DNA from: Nitrospinota bacterium
GTDB lineage: Bacteria; UBA8248
Reading direction: 5' to 3'
Length of the DNA: 5,522 nt
Assembly: GCA_011523725.1 (NCBI GenBank)
Contig: WTGD01000166.1
Span: 1-5,522 of the forward strand
Shown: positions 1 to 4,309 of the stretch, piece by piece
How the letters are laid out: every line of letters starts with the position of its first letter
Position numbering within the stretch: position 1 is the first letter of the stretch
Program-made: the position numbers and the translations under genes
The notes under the pieces: generated by a model
What the model saw: the letters and a program-made list of their open reading frames with translations, nothing else
What the model was told of the DNA's origin: nothing
The model's database searches: none

Positions 1-530
1 GGCGCGGGGCGGACGCCGTTCTCGTGAGCGGCCCCGCCGCTCTCGCAGACCCTTCGGGCGCGCGCGTCGTCCGCGTGGAATCGGCCGCCGAAATGTATGA
101 GGCGGTGAAGAATGAATGGGCGGACGCCCACGCCCTCATCATGGCCGCCGCCGTGGCGGACTATCGCCCGGTCGACCCGTCGACCCGGAAGCGCAAAAAA
201 GGCGACGGGCCCCTCGCGGTCGAACTCGAACGGACGACGGACATCCTCGCCGAACTCGGGACGGACAAGGGGAGCAGGATACTTGTCGGCTTCGCCGCCG
301 AGACTGATGAGGTTTTAGAGCGCGCGAAGGAGAAACTCGAACGGAAGGGGCTGGACTTCATCGTGGCGAACAGGGTCTCGGGTGATGAGGACGCGATGGG
401 CGCGGACGCCTCGCGCGCCTGGATCATCGACTCGGCTAAGACCGAAGAACTCCCCGTGCTCGAAAAAGGGGTGCTGGCCGGGCGCATCCTCGACCGCCTC
501 GCCAAAATGTGGCAAAACATAAGCAACTGA
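1..530 (+). CDS. coaBC: CoaBC C-terminal part: phosphopantothenate-cysteine ligase (CoaB) domain, partial at left edge
   Basis: The frame is open to the left edge (first complete codon at 3) and ends at TGA 528-530, so only the last ~175 residues are present. CoaB joins cysteine to 4'-phosphopantothenate using CTP. In the usual bifunctional protein an N-terminal flavodoxin-like CoaC domain then decarboxylates the product; that half would lie off the window. Visible CoaB motifs in order: LVSGP near the edge, AAAVADYRP (144-170, nucleotide-binding loop), a basic KRKK stretch followed by a TTDIL segment matching the family's conserved lysine loop and NPDIL, VGFAAET (about 285-305), and DFIVANRVS (about 354-380). 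The C-terminus looks complete. The protein is cytosolic and belongs to coenzyme A synthesis. A GTG at 24 is an internal valine, since homology continues upstream of it. The next gene starts 31 bp downstream, suggesting one transcript. The identification is secure; the CoaC half is inferred. Confidence 0.93.
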   Translation, partial: RGADAVLVSGPAALADPSGARVVRVESAAEMYEAVKNEWADAHALIMAAAVADYRPVDPSTRKRKKGDGPLAVELERTTDILAELGTDKGSRILVGFAAETDEVLERAKEKLERKGLDFIVANRVSGDEDAMGADASRAWIIDSAKTEELPVLEKGVLAGRILDRLAKMWQNISN

Positions 531-561
531 ATCGATTCCGACGCGCCCGCCGGTCGAGACG

Positions 562-1431
562 ATGAACCGCGCACAACTGGCCAGAGAAATACTCGGACAC
601 TTGAGAAGCCAGAAGGCCGCAGGGGTCTCCTACGTGAGCCTTGGCCCGCGCCCGGAGGCGGTTGCCGAGGCGGCGCGCCCCGCGACGGCCCCGCCCGCAC
701 GGGCGCCCGAACCCGAGGCCACGCCCGCGCCCGAGCAGCGTGCGCTGATCCCCCAGGCCGCGCCGGCGCCCGCCGCCACCCTGGCCCCCATGGCGAAGCG
801 CAGGGACCCGGGGCCCGAAACGCCGCCGCTTCCCTTCGACCCGGACGCGGAGATGTCGCTCGCAGAACTCGAAGCCGCCGTGGACGGATGTTTGCGGTGC
901 AAGCTCGGGCCGGGGCGGACGAACCTCGTGTTCGGGGTGGGGAACCCGGCGGCGAACCTCGCCATCGTCGGCGAGGCGCCCGGAGCGAACGAAGACGCGG
1001 AGGGGGTTCCCTTCGTGGGCAGGGCGGGCCAGATGCTGACCAGGATGATCGAGAACGTCATCGAGGTCCCGCGCCAGGAGGTCTACATCTGCAACATCCT
1101 CAAGTGCCGCCCGCCGGGCAACCGCAACCCCGAGCCGGACGAGATCGACTGCTGCGAACCCTATCTCCACAAGCAACTCGCCATCATCCGGCCCCGGCTC
1201 ATCCTGGCTTTGGGCAAATTCGCCGCGCAGTGGCTGCTCCAGACGAAGACGCCCATCGGCAGGCTCAGGGGCAAGTTCGGGCGCTACCAGGGAATCCCCT
1301 GCCTCTCGACGTACCACCCGGCCTATCTCTTGAGGAACCCGCGCGACAAGAAGCTGGTGCTCGACGACCTGCTCAAGGCGAAGGCCGTCTACCACGGCGA
1401 GGCGGAGGCGGAGATCGAACTCTTCCGCTAA
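562..1431 (+). CDS. Family-4 uracil-DNA glycosylase (4Fe-4S) with Ala/Pro-rich N-terminal extension
   Basis: 289 aa. The enzyme removes uracil from DNA as the first step of base-excision repair. Motif A is GEAPGANED (residues 137-145) followed by GVPFVGRAGQML, and motif B is HPAYLLRNP (252-260). Asn178 in the CN-x-LKCRPP segment corresponds to the uracil-recognising Asn. Four cysteines sit as expected for the family-4 iron-sulfur cluster: C110 and C113 (CLRC), C182 (KCRPP) and C198 (CEPYL). The catalytic core starts near residue 98, and family members of this type are often only about 200 aa. Residues 1-26 form a predicted helix, and residues 31-95 are a low-complexity Ala/Pro/Glu linker, probably disordered. 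The ATG at 562 is the first plausible start after an in-frame stop at 520; no good Shine-Dalgarno precedes it, which fits translation coupled to the preceding gene. Older databases label this family 'SPO1 DNA polymerase-related'. Confidence 0.93.
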   Translation: MNRAQLAREILGHLRSQKAAGVSYVSLGPRPEAVAEAARPATAPPARAPEPEATPAPEQRALIPQAAPAPAATLAPMAKRRDPGPETPPLPFDPDAEMSLAELEAAVDGCLRCKLGPGRTNLVFGVGNPAANLAIVGEAPGANEDAEGVPFVGRAGQMLTRMIENVIEVPRQEVYICNILKCRPPGNRNPEPDEIDCCEPYLHKQLAIIRPRLILALGKFAAQWLLQTKTPIGRLRGKFGRYQGIPCLSTYHPAYLLRNPRDKKLVLDDLLKAKAVYHGEAEAEIELFR

Positions 1432-1530
1432 GCGATGAAAGCGCGGCGGACTATTGCGGGGTTGTTGAAAACTCCCGGGAAGCGGTTTTGGGTTGCACGT
1501 GCGCTTTTGATCTCACTCCCCCCTTGAGGG

Positions 1531-1554
1531 TCGGTCTCCCTCGGGGAAGACCGA
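1531..1554. repeat. Left side hairpin of the nested element
   Basis: The stem is TCGGTCT (1531-1537) with AGACCGA (1548-1554) around a CCC-TC-GGG tip. It is homologous to the right side hairpin at 1672-1699, with two base pairs exchanged as matched pairs. Confidence 0.7.
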
Positions 1555-1671
1555 CGAAGAGCTGAGGGCGCAAGCCCGAAAGCGATTCGGTGGGGGGTAT
1601 AATTCGGAATGACAATATACGCGTTTTACCCCCCACCGATTCAGCCTTCGCACAAACCGCTCGGCTTCATC

Positions 1672-1699
1672 GTCTGGCTTTCCCCTCGGGAAGCCAGAC
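1672..1699. repeat. Right side hairpin of the nested element
   Basis: The stem is GTCTGGCTT (1672-1680) with AAGCCAGAC (1691-1699), 9 bp and perfect, with a CCC-TC-GGG tip. It runs directly into the right 19-bp arm at 1697-1715, mirroring the layout on the left. Confidence 0.75.
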
Positions 1700-1780
1700 C
1701 CTCAAGGGGGGAGTGGTTTCTTATCAACGAGGGTATTTTCAAGGCAGCTAATCTGTAGGACTTTTTCAACAACCTCGCAT

Positions 1781-1805
1781 GTCAGACATATATGTCTGAC
1801 CCTAC
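1781..1805 (-). repeat. REP-like hairpin: 20-bp perfect palindrome with CTAC (GTAG on minus strand)
   Basis: GTCAGACATATATGTCTGAC (1781-1800) is a perfect palindrome, followed after one base by CTAC (1802-1805). Read on the minus strand this is GTAG, one base, then the hairpin, which is the layout of REP sequences recognised by TnpA_REP/RAYT proteins. A related copy lies at 2637-2660 with a compensating change in the stem. Confidence 0.65.
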
Positions 1806-1831
1806 GGAAACCTCGCGTATCGGGACGACCC

Positions 1832-1859
1832 GTAGGGGCGGTTCGCGAACCGCCCCTAC
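1832..1859. repeat. 28-bp perfect palindrome beginning GTAG and ending CTAC
   Basis: The half-site GTAGGGGCGGTTCG (1832-1845) is followed by its exact reverse complement (1846-1859). GTAG is therefore at the 5' foot on both strands. No T-run follows, so it is not a typical intrinsic terminator. It sits in the same cluster as the other GTAG-footed hairpins and is best read as a member of that repeat class. Confidence 0.7.
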
Positions 1860-1893
1860 AAGATCGGCAAGCCGGTGTGGGTGGGCGCGATGG

Positions 1894-1928
1894 TTTTTGT
1901 AGCTGGACAACCCAGAAGGGTTGTCCAG
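1894..1928 (+). repeat. REP-like hairpin: TTTTTGTAG followed by an 11-bp stem
   Basis: TTTTTGTAG (1894-1902) is followed directly by a perfect 11-bp stem: CTGGACAACCC (1903-1913), loop AGAA, GGGTTGTCCAG (1918-1928). GTAG touches the 5' foot of the stem. The same cassette, with one extra base pair and a different loop, recurs at 2550-2586. Confidence 0.7.
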
Positions 1929-1996
1929 GGCCTCCGTGCCTGTCCTACCCTCCGTGGTTGTCCTTTGTCAGGACAGGCACGGAGGCCTGTCCCTAC
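1929..1996. repeat. Two inverted copies of a GTAG-footed repeat (18-bp arms)
   Basis: The arms at 1929-1946 and 1970-1987 are perfect 18-bp inverted repeats separated by 23 bases. The right copy is also a hairpin by itself: GGACAGGC (1971-1978), loop ACGGAG, GCCTGTCC (1985-1992), followed directly by CTAC (1993-1996). The left copy ends in CTAC at 1945-1948. The region is better understood as two related repeat copies in opposite orientation than as one long stem. Confidence 0.65.
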
Positions 1997-2035
1997 GGTG
2001 AACGATCCCGAAAGTCGGGCAAGGAATTTCCCAAC

Positions 2036-2073
2036 AACCCCGTTCGGATGACGATTGGTCGGGGTTTTGTTAT
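2036..2073 (+). terminator. Possible weak intrinsic terminator overlapping a degenerate element end
   Basis: AACCCCG (2036-2042) can pair with CGGGGTT (2060-2066) across a 17-base loop, followed by a T-rich stretch (TTGTTATTTTA). The long loop and interrupted T tract make it weak. The left arm is also part of TTTCCCAACAACCCCG (2027-2042), which matches the element end at 2687-2702 at 14 of 16 positions, so it may simply be a repeat remnant. Confidence 0.3.
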
Positions 2074-2135
2074 TTTAGATGTGTTCGGCGTCTCAGGGGA
2101 GGCGCGCCCCTATCGACCATCCATATCGTCTTCAT

Positions 2136-2139
2136 GGAG
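2136..2139 (+). promoter_or_regulatory. Shine-Dalgarno GGAG that decides the glutaredoxin start
   Basis: GGAG (2136-2139) lies six bases before the ATG at 2146. An in-frame ATG at 2134 overlaps this site and has no comparable ribosome-binding sequence of its own. This supports 2146 as the start and gives the usual family length. Confidence 0.6.
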
Positions 2140-2145
2140 AGAGAA

Positions 2146-2403
2146 ATGGCAGCGAACATCGAGGTCTACACCACCGATCCCTGCACCTTCTGCCTGGCCG
2201 CGAAGAACCTGTTGAAAAAACGCGGTCTCGAATGGACCGAGCACCTGGTGTTCGGCGGCACGCCCGAGTGGGACGCCATGATGGCGCGCACCGGCGGCAA
2301 GTCGGTGCCCCAGATCGTCATCGACGACGAGGTCATCGGCGGCTTCCCGCAGCTTCAGGCCTACGACAAGGAAGGCAAGCTGAGCGAACTTAATGCAGGC
2401 TGA
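2146..2403 (+). CDS. grxC: Glutaredoxin, GrxC-type, with CTFC active site
   Basis: 85 aa from the ATG at 2146 (89 aa if the upstream ATG at 2134 is used). A small cytosolic thioredoxin-fold protein that reduces disulfides or glutathione-mixed disulfides using glutathione. Visible in order: first strand IEVYTT, active site C13-T-F-C16, KNLLKKRG helix, SVPQIVID with the cis-proline at P55, and EVIGGFPQL, matching the glutathione-binding GG turn of class I glutaredoxins. The length is typical (about 83-85 aa). The active site differs from the common CPYC; both cysteines are present, so a dithiol mechanism remains possible. The gene stands alone between two repeat-rich spacers, with a clear terminator only about 300 bp downstream at 2707-2744 after an inserted element. 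The family assignment is firm; the partner protein is unknown. Confidence 0.9.
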   Translation: MAANIEVYTTDPCTFCLAAKNLLKKRGLEWTEHLVFGGTPEWDAMMARTGGKSVPQIVIDDEVIGGFPQLQAYDKEGKLSELNAG

Positions 2404-2549
2404 CCCTCACCGGGCTGTTGAAAAACCTATTGTACGACCCCTATGAAGACCTCTTTCTACCAGGGAGAATTCCAGATCCACTCCCCCCTTGAGGGGGTTG
2501 TTGGAAAAGCCCAGATGAACGAGTGTTTGGCATAACCGGGAAGGGGCGC

Positions 2550-2586
2550 TTTTTGTAGTGGACAATCCCTCCTCGGGATTGTCCAC
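2550..2586 (+). repeat. REP-like hairpin: TTTTTGTAG followed by an 11-12-bp stem (second copy)
   Basis: TTTTTGTAG (2550-2558) leads into TGGACAATCCC (2559-2569), loop TCCTC, GGGATTGTCCA (2575-2585). The stem extends by one more pair if G2558 is included. Compared with 1894-1928 it has an extra T-A pair inserted symmetrically and an unrelated loop. Confidence 0.7.
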
Positions 2587-2597
2587 GCATATATGCG
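2586..2597. repeat. 12-bp palindrome CGCATATATGCG
   Basis: A perfect 12-bp palindrome directly abutting the preceding hairpin. It shares its CATATATG core with the 20-bp palindromes at 1781-1800 and 2637-2656. Confidence 0.5.
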
Positions 2598-2636
2598 GCC
2601 CATGACGTGCGGCGAAAAAGGCCGGGTCGCATATAT

Positions 2637-2660
2637 GTCGGACATATATGTCCGACCTAC
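2637..2660 (-). repeat. REP-like hairpin: 20-bp perfect palindrome with CTAC foot (second copy)
   Basis: GTCGGACATATATGTCCGAC (2637-2656) is followed directly by CTAC (2657-2660). Compared with the copy at 1781-1800, the fourth base A has become G and its partner T has become C, keeping the palindrome perfect. It forms an inverted pair with the plus-oriented hairpin at 2550-2586, which is a BIME-like arrangement. Confidence 0.7.
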
Positions 2661-2706
2661 ACACAAACAAATTTTTCTAATCCGGGTTTTTCAACAACCC
2701 CGCGCG

Positions 2707-2744
2707 GGCCGTCCGCGTGAGAAAGCGAGGACGGCCTTCTTTTT
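2707..2744 (+). terminator. Intrinsic terminator after glutaredoxin
   Basis: A perfect 8-bp GC-rich stem, GGCCGTCC (2707-2714) with GGACGGCC (2729-2736), is followed by TTCTTTTT (2737-2744). It lies 5 bp beyond the right end of the inserted element. It most likely ends glutaredoxin transcription and separates it from the operon starting at 2862. Confidence 0.75.
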
Positions 2745-2767
2745 GGGCTGACTCAGGCCCGGCGGCG

Positions 2768-2785
2768 TTTCGCGCAAGCGCGAAA
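2768..2785 (+). other. Hairpin in the leader of the downstream operon
   Basis: TTTCGCG (2768-2774), loop CAAG, CGCGAAA (2779-2785): a strong short stem with no T-run. It lies about 75 bp before the start codon at 2862, in the stretch that should hold the operon's promoter or leader. Its role is unknown; no convincing sigma-70 promoter was recognised nearby. Confidence 0.45.
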
Positions 2786-2847
2786 GAAGATACCCTGTCC
2801 ACTCTCTATCAACACACGAAGCCGCCCCCAGTACGCGGCTGCAAGCC

Positions 2848-2854
2848 GGGAGGA
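2848..2854 (+). promoter_or_regulatory. Strong Shine-Dalgarno GGGAGGA for the AbfD/HpaB-family gene
   Basis: GGGAGGA ends seven bases before the ATG at 2862, which fixes that start. The first G can also be taken up by a small hairpin just upstream (2836-2840 with 2844-2848). Confidence 0.75.
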
Positions 2855-2861
2855 AACCACC

Positions 2862-4295
2862 ATGCCGCTCATGAGCCCCGAAGAATACAAGAAGAGTCTC
2901 GATGACGGCCGCGTCGTCTACTACCGGGGCGAGCGCGTGGAGGACGTGGCCGCCCACCCCGTCATCGGCGTCGCGGTCGATCACGCCGCCATCGACTACG
3001 AGATGGCCGAAGATGAGAACGACAAGGAACTGGCTTTGGTCGACGGCCCGGACGGCCCCTACTCGCGCTACTACCACATCCCCGAATCCGCGGACGACCT
3101 CTTGAAACGCAGCGCCTTGATCGAGCGCGCCACGGCTCTGGGCGGCACGCTCGTGGTGCTCATCAAGGAGATCGGAACCGACGCGCTATTCGCCCTGCGC
3201 CTGCTCGCCTCCTACATGGACAAGAACCTAGGGACGAGCTATCTCGAGCGCGTCCGGAAATTCCACGATCACTGCCGCGAGAACGACCTCGCCGTCGCCG
3301 TCGCACAGACCGACGTGAAAGGAGACAGGGGGAAAGGCCCCGGCGATCAGGCGCATCCCGACTACTACGTCCGCGTGGCGGCCCAGGATGAGGAGGGCAT
3401 CACCCTGCGCGGGGCCAAGGTGCACACTTCCGTGTCCACGAACGCGCACGAGATCATCGTGCTGCCCACGCGGAACATGCGCGCGGGCGATGAGGCTTAT
3501 GCCGTGGCCTGCGCCGTGCCCGCCAACGCGCCGGGCCTCACCATGCTGGCGAGCGGTTACGGGGGCAGGAAGGGAACCGGGTTCGAGAACCCGATTTCCA
3601 GCAAGCACAAGATGATGGAGACCCTGACCGTCTTCGACGACGTGAAGGTTCCCTGGGAGCGCGTGTTCTTAAACGGCGAGGTGGACATGGCCGGGCCGCT
3701 CGCCAAGACATTCGTGGAGTTCCACCGCTTCACCGCCGTGAGCTACAAGCTGCCCCTGGTCGATCTCTTCGTGGGCGCGTCGCACCTGATGGCGGAGTAC
3801 AACGGCATCCTGCGCGCGGGCCACGTGCGCGACAAGCTCGCAAAGCTCATCTCCTACGCGCAGATATGCCGGGGCATGACGCGCGAGGCCGCCAGGGAGT
3901 GCAAGGTGATGGACGGGGTCGCCGTGCCGAATGCCGAGATCATCAACATCGCGAAGCTGCACTTCGCCACCGGCTACCACCAGGCCCTCGCCTGGGTGCA
4001 GGACATCGCGGGGGGGCTGCTCGTCACCGGACCGAGTGCGGAGGATCTGGACGACCCCAGGCTCGGCGAACTCATCGACAAGTACCTGGGCGCCTCCCCC
4101 GCCGCGTCGACTCTGGATCGCTTAAGGCTCATGAACCTGATCGCGGAGATCACGGCTTCGGACTTCGCGGGCTATCAGGCCGTGCTGGCGATTCACGCCG
4201 AAGGCAGCATCGAGGCCGAGAAGATGACCATCTGGCGCGAGCACGAGGTCGCCCCCGCCATCGATTACGCGAAACGCCTCGCGGGCATCGAATAA
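2862..4295 (+). CDS. 4-hydroxybutyryl-CoA dehydratase / HpaB-family flavoprotein lacking the Fe-S ligands
   Basis: 477 aa, full length for the family (AbfD and HpaB are about 490-520). Family signatures: an N-terminal SPEEYKKSLDDGR...YRGERV...HP segment, KGDRG (153-157), RGAKVHTS (183-190), VFDDVKVPWERVF (257-269), FHR (287-289) and DIAGGLLVTGPS (381-392). The fold is that of acyl-CoA-dehydrogenase-like flavoproteins: N-terminal helices, a central beta domain and a C-terminal helical bundle. It resembles 4-hydroxybutyryl-CoA dehydratase (AbfD) more than HpaB. However, of the AbfD cluster ligands Cys99, Cys103, His292 and Cys299, only the His appears kept (H288); the others align with V99, E103 and Y295. 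The alignment was made by eye against a remembered AbfD sequence. Dehydratase activity is therefore unlikely. A flavin-dependent monooxygenase (needing a separate reductase, none seen here) or another flavin reaction is possible; substrate unknown. The next gene follows after 14 bp. Confidence 0.85.
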   Translation: MPLMSPEEYKKSLDDGRVVYYRGERVEDVAAHPVIGVAVDHAAIDYEMAEDENDKELALVDGPDGPYSRYYHIPESADDLLKRSALIERATALGGTLVVLIKEIGTDALFALRLLASYMDKNLGTSYLERVRKFHDHCRENDLAVAVAQTDVKGDRGKGPGDQAHPDYYVRVAAQDEEGITLRGAKVHTSVSTNAHEIIVLPTRNMRAGDEAYAVACAVPANAPGLTMLASGYGGRKGTGFENPISSKHKMMETLTVFDDVKVPWERVFLNGEVDMAGPLAKTFVEFHRFTAVSYKLPLVDLFVGASHLMAEYNGILRAGHVRDKLAKLISYAQICRGMTREAARECKVMDGVAVPNAEIINIAKLHFATGYHQALAWVQDIAGGLLVTGPSAEDLDDPRLGELIDKYLGASPAASTLDRLRLMNLIAEITASDFAGYQAVLAIHAEGSIEAEKMTIWREHEVAPAIDYAKRLAGIE

Positions 4296-4296
4296 A

Positions 4297-4303
4297 AGGA
4301 GAG
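4297..4303 (+). promoter_or_regulatory. Shine-Dalgarno AGGAGAG for the two-domain barrel-like gene
   Basis: AGGAGAG starts one base after the preceding stop. Its GGAG core is eight bases from the ATG at 4310, which supports that start over an in-frame GTG at 4307. Confidence 0.7.
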
Positions 4304-4309
4304 CGAGTG

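Larger units (their letters stand above)
1457..1774. repeat. Nested inverted-repeat intergenic element with TTGTTGAAAA-type ends (MITE-like)
   Basis: Starts 26 bp after the glycosylase stop. Outer ends: GGTTGTTGAAAAC (1460-1472) against the complement of TTTTTCAACAACC (1762-1774), 12 of 13 matching. Middle arms: a perfect 19-bp inverted repeat, CACTCCCCCCTTGAGGGTC (1514-1532) and its complement (1697-1715). Inner arms: 1584-1599 against 1627-1642, 15 of 16 matching. Each middle arm adjoins its own side hairpin (1531-1554 and 1672-1699), and a GGGC-GCAA-GCCC hairpin lies at 1566-1577. There is no transposase gene and no convincing target-site duplication at these boundaries. The whole could fold into one branched structure. 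A non-autonomous mobile element is the simplest reading; a structured RNA is the alternative. Confidence 0.7.
1432..2145. other. Gene-free 714-bp spacer between the glycosylase and glutaredoxin genes
   Basis: No credible protein gene was found on either strand. Short open frames here run through the inverted repeats and have repeat-derived, compositionally odd translations. The content is the nested element (1457-1774), the GTAG-footed hairpins (1781-1996), the possible terminator (2036-2073) and a small AGGGG/CCCCT hairpin (2095-2111). The glutaredoxin promoter should lie in the last ~100 bases, but no convincing -35/-10 pair was recognised. Confidence 0.75.
2412..2700. repeat. TTGTTGAAAAA-bounded intergenic element, second copy (MITE-like)
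   Basis: The left end GGGCTGTTGAAAAACC (2412-2427) and the complement of GGTTTTTCAACAACCC (2685-2700) match at 15 of 16 bases. It starts 8 bp after the glutaredoxin stop. Inside are a copy of CACTCCCCCCTTGAGGG (2479-2495, identical to 1514-1530), a further end-like sequence GGGGTTGTTGGAAAAG (2494-2509), and two GTAG-footed hairpins. No gene was recognised in it, and no clear target-site duplication flanks it. Together with 1457-1774 it defines a repeated class, although the interiors of the two copies are largely different. Confidence 0.65.

Noticed and set aside
24..26. GTG as the start of a separate 168-aa gene
   Set aside because: CoaB homology and the open frame continue upstream to the left edge; the GTG is an internal valine in LVSGP.
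436..1395. Long minus-strand open frame opposite the glycosylase
   Set aside because: It is an Arg/Gly-rich shadow of a high-G+C gene with no recognisable domain; the plus-strand gene has complete family motifs.
1598..1603. TATAAT as a promoter -10 box
   Set aside because: It lies in the loop between inner inverted-repeat arms, with no matching -35 element about 17 bp upstream and no gene suitably placed; likely chance.
1451..1636. Minus-strand 61-aa open frame in the nested element
   Set aside because: Translation of the inverted-repeat arms; no ribosome site or domain.
1450..1790. Target-site duplications flanking the nested element
   Set aside because: Flanks TATTG and TCGCA show no convincing direct repeat; boundaries are uncertain.
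1832..1859. Intrinsic terminator
   Set aside because: The palindrome is perfect but lacks a following T-run and sits 400 bp from the nearest upstream gene; repeat membership fits better.
1877..2215. 112-aa plus-strand open frame overlapping the glutaredoxin start
   Set aside because: It runs through the REP-like hairpins and is out of frame with glutaredoxin; there is no family resemblance.
2407..2670. Minus-strand 87-aa open frame in the second element
   Set aside because: Built from the element's palindromes and ends; no ribosome site or recognisable domain.
1457..2700. CRISPR array
   Set aside because: The repeats are unevenly spaced, of several kinds and in both orientations, with no regular spacers.
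2862..4295. Annotation as true 4-hydroxybutyryl-CoA dehydratase
   Set aside because: Three of four iron-sulfur ligands and the proposed base appear to be missing; only the family is called.
3866..4309. Upstream extension of the barrel-like gene inside the preceding gene
   Set aside because: The frame is open but the translation there is a shadow of the AbfD/HpaB-family gene; the Shine-Dalgarno at 4297 fixes the start at 4310.
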